From Acidobacteriota bacterium (GTDB lineage Bacteria; Acidobacteriota; Holophagae; Thermotomaculales; Thermotomaculaceae), in contig JAMOUY010000371.1 of NCBI GenBank assembly GCA_027067895.1, positions 1 to 5,911 on the forward strand: DNA of 5,911 bases. Direction: 5' to 3'. Shown piece by piece: positions 1 through 5,911 of this stretch. Positions within the stretch are counted from its first letter, which is position 1, and every line of letters begins with the position of its first letter. The position numbers and the translations under genes are program-made. The notes below the pieces were generated by a model. The model was not told the DNA's origin, did no database searches, and saw only the letters and a program-made list of their open reading frames with translations.

Positions 1-9
1 ACAAAAAAT

Positions 10-15
10 AAGGAG
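10..15 (+). promoter_or_regulatory. Ribosome binding site of the S46 peptidase gene
   Basis: AAGGAG lies 6 bases upstream of the ATG at 22. A second ATG at 18-20 is out of frame and only 2 bases from the Shine-Dalgarno core, so the spacing favours the ATG at 22, which is also the one followed by a signal peptide. The promoter of this gene lies before the window. Confidence 0.85.
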
Positions 16-21
16 ATATGT

Positions 22-2160
22 ATGCTTAAAAAATTTCTTGTAATTGTAATTTTGCTTTTAGGAGCAAATATTATTTTTGCAGACGAGGGAATGTTTCCCT
101 TAAACGAATTAAATCACATTGATTACAACAAACTTAAAAAAATGGGCTTAAACCTTACCTACGACCAAATTAGGAACGACGTTTCAAAAGCGGTTGTCTC
201 ATTAGGCGGAGGCACAGGCTCGTTTGTTTCAAAAGACGGACTTATAATCACAAACCATCACGTCGCTTTCAGGGCAATTCAGTTTAACGCAAGCGCAAAA
301 CACAATTACATTGAAAACGGCTTTTACGCCGACTCATTTGAAAAAGAGTTGCCTGCGCCGGGCTATTACGCAGACATAATTCTTGACATAAAAGACGTTA
401 CAGACAGAATTTTGAAAAAAGCAAACAATGCAAAAAACGATGCGGAAAGATTTCAAATAATTGAAGACGAAATCAAAAAAATTGAAAAAGAAACCGAAAG
501 CAAAGAGAAAAACATCAGGGCTTCCGTTGTTTCCTTTTACGGCGGGAAGCAGTTTTTGCTTTTCAAAAAATTCAGAATAAACGATATCAGGCTTGTTTAC
601 GCACCGCCCCGCTCAATCGGGGAATTCGGCGGAGACATAGACAACTTTGAATGGCCGAGGCACACGGGAGACTTTTCCTTTTTAAGAGCATACGTTGACA
701 AAGACGGAAACCCTGCGCCTTATTCAAAAGACAACGTTCCCTATCACCCGAAACATTTTCTTAAAATATCTTTGAAACCGTTAAAAACGGGAGATTTCAG
801 TTTTATTTTGGGATTTCCGGGAAGCACGGACAGGTATATGACGGGGAAACAGGTTGATTTATTCCTAAACGACACAATTCCTTTAAGGCTTAAACTTTTT
901 TCCGACATAATCAACCTTATGGAAGAAGAAGGCAAGAAAAACAAGGAATTGCAGGTAAGGGTTTCTTTTTGGGTAAAAGCGCTAAACAATACGAAAAAAT
1001 ACTACGAAGGGGTTCAGGCAGGCTTAAAAAGAGACAAAGTTGTTGAAAAATTCTATTTGAGGGACAAAAAAATCGCAAACTTTTTCAAAAAAAGAAAGTG
1101 CAGAAACCCCTTGGTTGAAATCAACAAACTTTCCGAAGAAATCCACAAAATACAAAAATCGCTGACAATTATGGCTTACTCAAACTTTGTTTCAACCTTC
1201 GGAGCGGGGGCGAGAATAGGAAGGTGGGCGGAAGAAAAAACAAAGAAAGACCTTGAAAGAGACCCGCAGTTTATGGATAGAAACATTCCCAGAATAAAAA
1301 GAAGGCTTGAAACAATGCAGAGGGACTTAATTCCCGAACTTGACAAAAAAATGCTTAAATACTTTATGAAACTTTTTGCCGATTTGCCTGAAAACGAAAG
1401 GCCTGCAACGTTTACAAAGTATTTCGGCAAAGGCTCAAAAGAACAACTTTACAAAAAGATAGACACAACACTTGACGATTTTTACAAAAACACAAAACTC
1501 ACGGACAAAGATGCAAGACTAAAATACTTTTCAATGTCAAAAAAGCAACTTAAAAAAGTTGACGACAAACTTTTGCACTTTGCTTGGGATTTTGCCGACG
1601 AATTGAATGAGAAAAAAGAAAACCTCAAAGGCTTGAACGGAGCGGCAATGAGGTTGAAACCTCAGGTTATTGAAGTAATAAACGAATTTACCCGCAAAGA
1701 ACTTTACCCCGACGCAAACGGAACATTGAGGCTTACTTACGGAAAAATCTGCGGATATTCCCCAAAAGACGCAGTATGGTACAAGCCTTTCACCACATTT
1801 TCCGGCGTTATTGAAAAAGAAACGGGAAAAGAGCCTTTCAAAAACCCGAAAAAACTTATTGAACTTTTTGAGAAAAAAGACTACGGGCAATACTTTGACA
1901 AAGATTTAGGGGATATTCCGGTAAACTTTCTAACCGACAACGACACAACAGGCGGAAACTCGGGAAGCCCGACCTTAAACGGAGACGGAGAAATTATAGG
2001 GCTTTTGTTTGACGGAAACTTTGAATCAATATCTTCCGATTACTATTTCAATCCGTCTTTGACAAGAAGCATTGTGGTTGATTCAAGGTATATTCTCTTC
2101 ATTCTTGACAAATTCTCAAAGGCGCAGAATTTAATTAAAGAATTGACCGTCGTAAAGTAA
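22..2160 (+). CDS. S46-family dipeptidyl peptidase, DPP7-type, secreted
   Basis: This is a serine exopeptidase that removes dipeptides from the N-terminus of peptides, acting outside the inner membrane, probably in the periplasm. Its 712 residues match the usual S46 length. Residues 1-20 form a signal peptide (Lys3-Lys4, a hydrophobic core, likely cleavage after Ala20), followed by the family's mature start DEGMF. The chymotrypsin-fold triad is visible: His80 in TNHH, Asp217 in WPRHTGD and Ser647 in GGNSGSP. The region around 270-550 is the lysine-rich helical domain that caps the active site in this family. Position 665, in the FDGN motif, is Gly; in known members Gly here goes with DPP7-type preference for hydrophobic P1 residues and Arg with DPP11-type acidic preference, so DPP7-like specificity is inferred. 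The family's DNW motif, which anchors the substrate amino terminus, reads DNF here (Phe209). The gene ends just before a strong terminator. The family call is certain; the specificity is not. Confidence 0.95.
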   Translation: MLKKFLVIVILLLGANIIFADEGMFPLNELNHIDYNKLKKMGLNLTYDQIRNDVSKAVVSLGGGTGSFVSKDGLIITNHHVAFRAIQFNASAKHNYIENGFYADSFEKELPAPGYYADIILDIKDVTDRILKKANNAKNDAERFQIIEDEIKKIEKETESKEKNIRASVVSFYGGKQFLLFKKFRINDIRLVYAPPRSIGEFGGDIDNFEWPRHTGDFSFLRAYVDKDGNPAPYSKDNVPYHPKHFLKISLKPLKTGDFSFILGFPGSTDRYMTGKQVDLFLNDTIPLRLKLFSDIINLMEEEGKKNKELQVRVSFWVKALNNTKKYYEGVQAGLKRDKVVEKFYLRDKKIANFFKKRKCRNPLVEINKLSEEIHKIQKSLTIMAYSNFVSTFGAGARIGRWAEEKTKKDLERDPQFMDRNIPRIKRRLETMQRDLIPELDKKMLKYFMKLFADLPENERPATFTKYFGKGSKEQLYKKIDTTLDDFYKNTKLTDKDARLKYFSMSKKQLKKVDDKLLHFAWDFADELNEKKENLKGLNGAAMRLKPQVIEVINEFTRKELYPDANGTLRLTYGKICGYSPKDAVWYKPFTTFSGVIEKETGKEPFKNPKKLIELFEKKDYGQYFDKDLGDIPVNFLTDNDTTGGNSGSPTLNGDGEIIGLLFDGNFESISSDYYFNPSLTRSIVVDSRYILFILDKFSKAQNLIKELTVVK

Positions 2161-2174
2161 AAGGCCAATAAATC

Positions 2175-2197
2175 AGGGGGGCTTCGTCCCCCCTTTT
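2175..2197 (+). terminator. Rho-independent terminator after the S46 peptidase gene
   Basis: Six G (2176-2181), a six-base loop CTTCGT and six C (2188-2193) form a perfect GC stem, extended by an A-T pair (2175/2194) and followed by TTTT. It begins 15 bases after the peptidase stop codon. The T tract is on the plus strand only, so it acts in the direction of the peptidase gene. It lies shortly before dgkA and should limit read-through into it. Confidence 0.9.
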
Positions 2198-2210
2198 CTA
2201 TCAAAAAACA

Positions 2211-2216
2211 AAGGGG
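2211..2216 (+). promoter_or_regulatory. Ribosome binding site of dgkA, deciding the start
   Basis: AAGGGG, within AAGGGGTGA, sits 5 bases before the ATG at 2222. The in-frame GTG at 2216 overlaps this Shine-Dalgarno sequence and so has no ribosome binding site of its own. This favours ATG 2222. Confidence 0.7.
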
Positions 2217-2221
2217 TGAAA

Positions 2222-2593
2222 ATGAGCAACAAACCTAAATACAGTTTTTTCAAAAATTCAAAATACGCCCTTGAAGGGGTTTTGGCAGCATTAAAAACGG
2301 AAAGGGCTTTTCAGATTGAAGTCGGGCTTGCGGTAATTATGACAATTGTTTTGTGGCTTCTTCCCATAGAAACCCATTTCAAATTCATTCTTCAAGCATC
2401 GCTTTTTATTCCTTTTATGGCCGAAATGTTCAACACAGCGGTTGAAAATGCGGTTGACTTGGCGTGCAAGGAAATTCACCCTCTTGCAAAGTATGCAAAG
2501 GACACGGCAAGCGCAGGCGTTTTTTTCAGCCTTGTTTTGTGCGGTCTTATCTGGCTTTTCACACTTCTTTACGCATTTAAAATTGTAAACTGA
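2222..2593 (+). CDS. dgkA: Diacylglycerol kinase (DgkA family)
   Basis: DgkA is a small trimeric inner-membrane enzyme that phosphorylates diacylglycerol to phosphatidate with ATP, returning lipid left over from membrane-derived glycan or lipid modification to phospholipid synthesis. From ATG 2222 it has 123 residues, the normal family size. An amphipathic N-terminus is followed by three hydrophobic helices, roughly 33-49, 54-72 and 97-118. The active-site set of E. coli DgkA is present one residue earlier: Glu27 (TERAF), Glu33, Glu68, Asn71 and Glu75 (AEMFNTAVE), Asp79, and Lys93-Asp94 (AKDTASAG). An alternative GTG start at 2216 would add two residues but overlaps the ribosome binding site. 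The gene lies 61 bases after the S46 peptidase, with a terminator between, and is convergent with the tRNAs. An undecaprenol kinase of the same fold (the Gram-positive type) is the main alternative, but the E. coli-like residue set favours diacylglycerol kinase. Confidence 0.93.
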   Translation: MSNKPKYSFFKNSKYALEGVLAALKTERAFQIEVGLAVIMTIVLWLLPIETHFKFILQASLFIPFMAEMFNTAVENAVDLACKEIHPLAKYAKDTASAGVFFSLVLCGLIWLFTLLYAFKIVN

Positions 2594-2705
2594 ATTAAAT
2601 AATCTTTCCTGTAATCTTTTTGCTATAAAAAACCAAAACTATTAACAAAAATAAATAATTAAAAAATAATTTATTAGAAAACACAATAGAAAAACACAAA
2701 AAAAA

Positions 2706-2783
2706 TGGCGGGAGCGACGAGACTCGAACTCGCGACCTCCGGCGTGACAGGCCGGCGTTCTAACCAAACTGAACTACGCCCCC
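2706..2783 (-). tRNA. tRNA-Asp (anticodon GTC)
   Basis: On the minus strand the sequence folds as a complete cloverleaf. The acceptor stem GGGGGCG pairs with CGCTCCC (one G-T pair), and the D stem is GTTC/GAAC. The anticodon stem CCGGC/GCCGG carries loop CTGTCAC with anticodon GTC at 2746-2748. The T stem GCGAG/CTCGT has loop TTCGAGT, the discriminator base is G, and the 3' CCA is encoded (2706-2708). It is the second gene of a two-tRNA transcript, 25 bases after tRNA-Val. A run of eight T follows the CCA directly. Confidence 0.97.
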
Positions 2784-2808
2784 GCGTCTGCGGTGAGTAA
2801 GACTAAAA

Positions 2809-2884
2809 TGGTGGGCGATGACGGGATCGAACCGCCGACCCCCTGCTTGTAAGGCAGGTGCTCTCCCAGCTGAGCTAATCGCCC
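2809..2884 (-). tRNA. tRNA-Val (anticodon TAC)
   Basis: On the minus strand the acceptor stem GGGCGAT/ATCGCCC is perfect and the D stem is GCTC/GAGC. The anticodon stem CCTGC/GCAGG carries loop CTTACAA with anticodon TAC at 2849-2851. The T stem GGCGG/CCGTC has loop TTCGATC, the discriminator is A, and the 3' CCA is encoded (2809-2811). It is 76 bases long with CCA. It is the first gene of the Val-Asp pair and starts about 17 bases after the predicted transcription start. Confidence 0.97.
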
Positions 2885-2908
2885 ACTCGCTGCGTCTCAC
2901 AGGGATAG

Positions 2909-2937
2909 AGTATAGAAAAAAAAGCGAATTAAGTCAA
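2909..2937 (-). promoter_or_regulatory. Sigma-70-type promoter of the tRNA-Val/tRNA-Asp transcript
   Basis: On the minus strand TTGACT (-35, 2937-2932) and TATACT (-10, 2914-2909) are separated by exactly 17 bases, each one mismatch from consensus. An uninterrupted A8 run (2947-2940) just upstream of the -35 on this strand resembles an UP element. Transcription should start near 2902, giving a short leader before tRNA-Val. Strength and position fit a stable-RNA promoter. Confidence 0.85.
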
Positions 2938-2969
2938 TATTTTTTTTGAAAAAGAAACCAGATTTTTCT

Positions 2970-2999
2970 CTGGCAAAAACCCTCTTTTTTTTCTATAAT
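2970..2999 (+). promoter_or_regulatory. Probable sigma-70-type promoter of the sensor kinase gene
   Basis: A perfect TATAAT at 2994-2999 is preceded, after an 18-base spacer, by CTGGCA (2970-2975), which matches four of six -35 consensus bases. Transcription would begin near 3006, leaving about 30 bases of leader with a good ribosome binding site before TTG 3036. The -10 box is convincing; the -35 is weaker. It is divergent from the tRNA promoter, with about 32 bases between the two -35 boxes. Confidence 0.6.
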
Positions 3000-3022
3000 A
3001 TAAACCAGACCAAAAAAACAAA

Positions 3023-3027
3023 AGGAG
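3023..3027 (+). promoter_or_regulatory. Ribosome binding site of the sensor kinase gene, supporting a TTG start
   Basis: AGGAG, within AAAAGGAGAAA, lies 8 bases before TTG 3036. No ATG or GTG in the same frame lies at usable distance, and the first internal ATG (3186) would remove the first membrane helix and part of the second. The ribosome binding site therefore decides the start. Confidence 0.75.
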
Positions 3028-3035
3028 AAAGCATA

Positions 3036-5911
3036 TTGGAAATAAACCATTCTCTTATTTTCAATATCGCTCTTGATTTTGTAATTGTTACATTTTCCCT
3101 TTTACTTATTGACAGGGCGATAAAAAGGAAAATTTTCAAAAGACTGCTTCAAGGAAGTTTATTCGGTGTGGCTTCAATAATTTCCATGTCTTTCCCCGTT
3201 GTTATAAAAAGCGGAACTTTTATTGACACAAGAACGGTTTTTATAAACTTGTCAACCCTGCTTTTCGGAAGAACAGCAGGATTTATAACAACGGTATTTG
3301 CCGTAAGTTACAGACTCTATTTAGGGGGAGAGGGAGTTATTGGGGGAACGCTTTTGGCTTTTCTCGCATACATAATAAGCCTTGCTTTTTATTTTGAAAT
3401 AAGAAAAAGACCGGACAAAAAACTTCTGATAATTTACCTTGCTTCTCTAACAACCCATATTGCGATGATTTCATTTATGAAGGCATTTGTTCCAACGGGT
3501 AAAGCAGGGAAAATGGCCGAAAAACTTATGCTTCCCATCGTTGTTTTCTTCCCCGCTATAACCACATTTTTCGCATACATAATCCACGAGCATCTAAAAT
3601 GGAGAAAAATTCATTCGGAATTAGAAACCGAAAAAAAGTTTTCCGAGACTATTTTAAACAGTGTTGAAGAGATGATAATTACATCAAACACAAAATACAT
3701 AATCACCTATGTAAACAAAAAGACAAAAATCTTTTTTAAAAAACAAAAACTTATCGGCGAAAACCTGTTTAAAAAAATTAAAATTTACAACAGAAACGAC
3801 TCTAACATAACCGAGCATTTGATTGAGCAAGCTGAAAAAAAAGGAAGTATTAGAATCTCAAACTGCTTTCTTGCAAAGGGATTAAAAAAAATCCCCATAG
3901 AAGGCGTAATTTCCTGCCTTTATGAAAACCAAAACGAGATTGCAGGTTTTATTCTCAGTTTTCTTGACATAACGGACAAAACAGAAAAACAAGAACTTCT
4001 AACCGATATTATGGAAAGAATTTCCGACGGAATAGAGTCATTTGACAAAAACTGGAATTATACATTTGCCAACAATCAAGCGGCAAAACTTCTTAACAAA
4101 AAATCTCCGAAGGAACTTATAGGTAAAAACAAATGGAATATGGAACCGGAAATAATAGGAACACCCTTTTACAACGCATGTATGCAGGCACAAAAAACGG
4201 GAAAACCTGTTTTTATGGAGCACTATTACAAGCCTTGGAAAAGATGGTTTGAAAATAGAATTTATCCGTCAAAAACAGGTATAACAATTTTCTTCTCGGA
4301 TATAACCGAAAGAAAAAAACTTGAAGACGAATTAAAAAGACTAAACAAACACCTAAACAACATATTTGAACTTAATCCGGCAATAATCTTTGTTTGGGAC
4401 CCCGACACAAGAAAAACGCTTTTTGTAAGCAAAAATATTGAAAATGTTTTAGGCTATTCGGTTGAAGAAACCTATCAGGACAAATGGTGGAGAAACATTG
4501 TCCATCCGGAAGACAAAGAGAAAGCAACGGAAAATTCCGATGTTGTTTACGTTGAAGGAGAATCAACACAAAAATTCAGAGTTTACAAAAAAGACGGGTC
4601 AATGGCGTGGATTCTTGAAAGGCAGATAATGATTAAAGAAGAAAACAAAAAAACCGTTTTCGGCGTTTGGCTTGACATTACCTTTATGGTTGAAGCGGAA
4701 GAAAAACTGTTGGAAGAAGAAAGAAAATTTAAAAAACTTTTCAACAACAGCGCTGTGCCCATGTTTTTGGTGGAAAAAGAAAGCAAAAAAATTGTGGATT
4801 CCAACCCCGCGGCAAGCGAAATGTACGGATATTCCCAAAAAGAATTTAAAGGAAAATCCGTTTTTGAACTTCATATTGAAGACGATTTGAACAAATCAAA
4901 AAAATTACGCGATAATTCCTATTTCCTTGAAACAATACACAAAACAAAAGAGGGGAAAAAAATCTTTGTTGAAATTTACGGCATTCCCATCAAATACAAA
5001 GGCAAAGAATATGTTTTTGCAATAATACACGACATAACAAAGAAAAAAGAATTGGAAAAAAGTTTAATAGAATCGGAAGCAAAATTTTTCCTTATTTTCA
5101 AAACAATTCCAATTCCTATCACCATCACATCGGTAAAAGACGGCAAAATAATAGAAGTAAACGAGGCTTTTGAGAAAATATCCAAACTCACAAGGGAAAA
5201 TCTTGTGGGCAAAACCACCGTTGAGTTAAATTTTTGGAAAAACAAAAACGAAAGAGAGAAATTTGTAAAACTTCTAAAAGAAAAACAATTCATAAAAAAC
5301 AAACAAATTACTTTCAGAAATGCCAAGGGAGAAGACGTTTCCACTCTGTTTTCCGCCACAATCCTCAAAGAAGAAGAAACAGGCGAAGAACTCATGATAG
5401 TGAGTTTTATTGATATTACGGAATTTAAAAAAGTCCAACAACAACTTGAACTAAGAATAAGCGAATGGTCAACAAAGTATGAAGAATTAAAAGAAGAATT
5501 GAATGAATTGGAAAACTCACTAATTAAAGAATTGCAAGACCCTGTAAACAAATTAAAAAAATACTCGGAATTGATTTTCAAACAAAACACAAACAAAGAA
5601 GAAAACCAAACTGCCATTCTAAAATCGGCAGAAAAAATTGAGAAAACAATCAGCGAATTAAAAAACTACGCAACACTTGACAGCAAACTAATTACACTTG
5701 GCAAAATTCCCCTTGAAAAAATCATCACAAACACATTATCTCTTTTAAAGAAGCAAATAAAAGAAACCAATGCGGAAATAATAATACCGGAATCTCTTCC
5801 GATTGTTTACGGAAACGAAGAAGTGTTAACAAAAATATTTTTCAACATAATTGACAATGCCATAACATTCAGAAAACAAGAAATTTTTCCTATTATTGAA
5901 ATTTTTGTTGA
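3036..5911 (+). CDS. Membrane 5TMR-LYT / five-PAS sensor histidine kinase lacking the H-box histidine, 3' end cut by window
   Basis: This is a sensor kinase-like protein of the inner membrane with 958 codons visible and no stop before the window end. Residues 1-186 hold about six hydrophobic helices and the 5TMR-LYT signature of LytS/YhcK-type receptors: FG at 43-44, SGTFIDTR at 59-66, FG at 77-78 and YRLYLGGEG at 92-100. Five PAS domains follow, at about 203-313, 322-424, 437-549, 565-668 and 682-795, each ending in Asp-Ile-Thr (Asp311, 422, 547, 666, 793) and a charged linker helix. Residues 796-880 align with a phytochrome-kinase-like dimerisation region, and an ATPase domain begins with an intact N-box (N937-I-I-D-N941). 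In the H-box the phospho-acceptor histidine is Lys831 (K-E-L-Q-D-P), and no histidine occurs from 666 to the end. ATP-binding G-boxes lie beyond the window. It starts at TTG. A response regulator partner is not visible. It could be a pseudokinase that controls another kinase; ligand and output are unknown. Confidence 0.9.
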   Translation, partial: MEINHSLIFNIALDFVIVTFSLLLIDRAIKRKIFKRLLQGSLFGVASIISMSFPVVIKSGTFIDTRTVFINLSTLLFGRTAGFITTVFAVSYRLYLGGEGVIGGTLLAFLAYIISLAFYFEIRKRPDKKLLIIYLASLTTHIAMISFMKAFVPTGKAGKMAEKLMLPIVVFFPAITTFFAYIIHEHLKWRKIHSELETEKKFSETILNSVEEMIITSNTKYIITYVNKKTKIFFKKQKLIGENLFKKIKIYNRNDSNITEHLIEQAEKKGSIRISNCFLAKGLKKIPIEGVISCLYENQNEIAGFILSFLDITDKTEKQELLTDIMERISDGIESFDKNWNYTFANNQAAKLLNKKSPKELIGKNKWNMEPEIIGTPFYNACMQAQKTGKPVFMEHYYKPWKRWFENRIYPSKTGITIFFSDITERKKLEDELKRLNKHLNNIFELNPAIIFVWDPDTRKTLFVSKNIENVLGYSVEETYQDKWWRNIVHPEDKEKATENSDVVYVEGESTQKFRVYKKDGSMAWILERQIMIKEENKKTVFGVWLDITFMVEAEEKLLEEERKFKKLFNNSAVPMFLVEKESKKIVDSNPAASEMYGYSQKEFKGKSVFELHIEDDLNKSKKLRDNSYFLETIHKTKEGKKIFVEIYGIPIKYKGKEYVFAIIHDITKKKELEKSLIESEAKFFLIFKTIPIPITITSVKDGKIIEVNEAFEKISKLTRENLVGKTTVELNFWKNKNEREKFVKLLKEKQFIKNKQITFRNAKGEDVSTLFSATILKEEETGEELMIVSFIDITEFKKVQQQLELRISEWSTKYEELKEELNELENSLIKELQDPVNKLKKYSELIFKQNTNKEENQTAILKSAEKIEKTISELKNYATLDSKLITLGKIPLEKIITNTLSLLKKQIKETNAEIIIPESLPIVYGNEEVLTKIFFNIIDNAITFRKQEIFPIIEIFV

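Noticed and set aside
18..29. Out-of-frame ATG TAT GCT TAA mini-ORF overlapping the peptidase start
   Set aside because: It lies only 2 bases from the Shine-Dalgarno core, too close for efficient initiation, and three codons by chance are unremarkable.
1537..1890. Minus-strand open frame of 117 codons opposite the S46 peptidase
   Set aside because: It is Phe-rich antisense shadow of a clear S46 coding sequence with no family motif of its own.
2105..2135. TTGACA-N19-TTTAAT inside the end of the peptidase gene as a dgkA promoter
   Set aside because: The spacer is long, the -10 is imperfect, TTGACA encodes a family-conserved Leu-Asp segment, and a transcript from here would still meet the terminator at 2175-2197.
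2600..2619. Direct repeat TAATCTTT (2600-2607 and 2612-2619) after dgkA
   Set aside because: Two 8-base copies in an AT-rich gap are compatible with chance and no promoter or gene is placed to use them.
2650..2675. Inverted repeat AATAAAT/ATTTATT in the dgkA-tRNA gap as a bidirectional terminator
   Set aside because: The stem is seven A-T pairs with a 12-base loop, too weak to support a terminator call, and such repeats arise easily in this AT-rich stretch.
4672..4890. Plus-strand open frame of 72 codons in another frame of the sensor gene
   Set aside because: It lies wholly inside the third-to-fourth PAS region, is Lys/Asn-rich and has no ribosome binding site or domain support.
4976..5617. 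Minus-strand open frame of 213 codons opposite the sensor gene
   Set aside because: It is Ser/Phe-rich and low in complexity, as expected from the reverse complement of an A-rich Lys/Glu/Asn coding strand, with no recognisable domain. The plus-strand sensor gene is unambiguous here.

Overview
This is an AT-rich bacterial chromosomal window holding three protein genes and two tRNA genes. It suggests a Gram-negative bacterium: the first gene encodes a secreted S46-family dipeptidyl peptidase, a family known from periplasms, and the second encodes a three-helix DgkA with the complete E. coli-type residue set. Nothing in the sequence fixes the phylum, and no mobile element, CRISPR array or phage gene is visible.

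Layout. Positions 22-2160 (+) encode the S46 peptidase with signal peptide and full catalytic triad. A strong GC hairpin terminator follows at 2175-2197, and about 25 bases later comes dgkA (2222-2593, +). An AT-rich gap of about 110 bases separates dgkA from a convergent tRNA pair on the minus strand, transcribed tRNA-Val(TAC) then tRNA-Asp(GTC), 2884 down to 2706. A near-consensus promoter for the pair lies at 2909-2937. A divergent promoter at 2970-2999 reads into the last gene, which starts at TTG 3036 and runs off the end of the window with 958 codons visible. No stretch longer than about 150 bases is without a gene.

The last gene is a large membrane sensor: a 5TMR-LYT-type membrane domain, five tandem PAS domains each ending in an Asp-Ile-Thr motif, then a histidine-kinase dimerisation region and the start of an ATP-binding domain. 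The phospho-acceptor histidine of the H-box is replaced by lysine (Lys831), although the E-L-x-x-P motif around it is kept. No histidine occurs between residue 665 and the window end. It therefore looks like a pseudo-histidine kinase or a kinase with altered signalling, and is the most interesting item here.

How the genes fit together: the peptidase (peptide breakdown outside the inner membrane) and DgkA (diacylglycerol recycling in the inner membrane) are adjacent on one strand but separated by a terminator, so a shared function is not implied. The tRNAs and the sensor share only a divergent promoter region.
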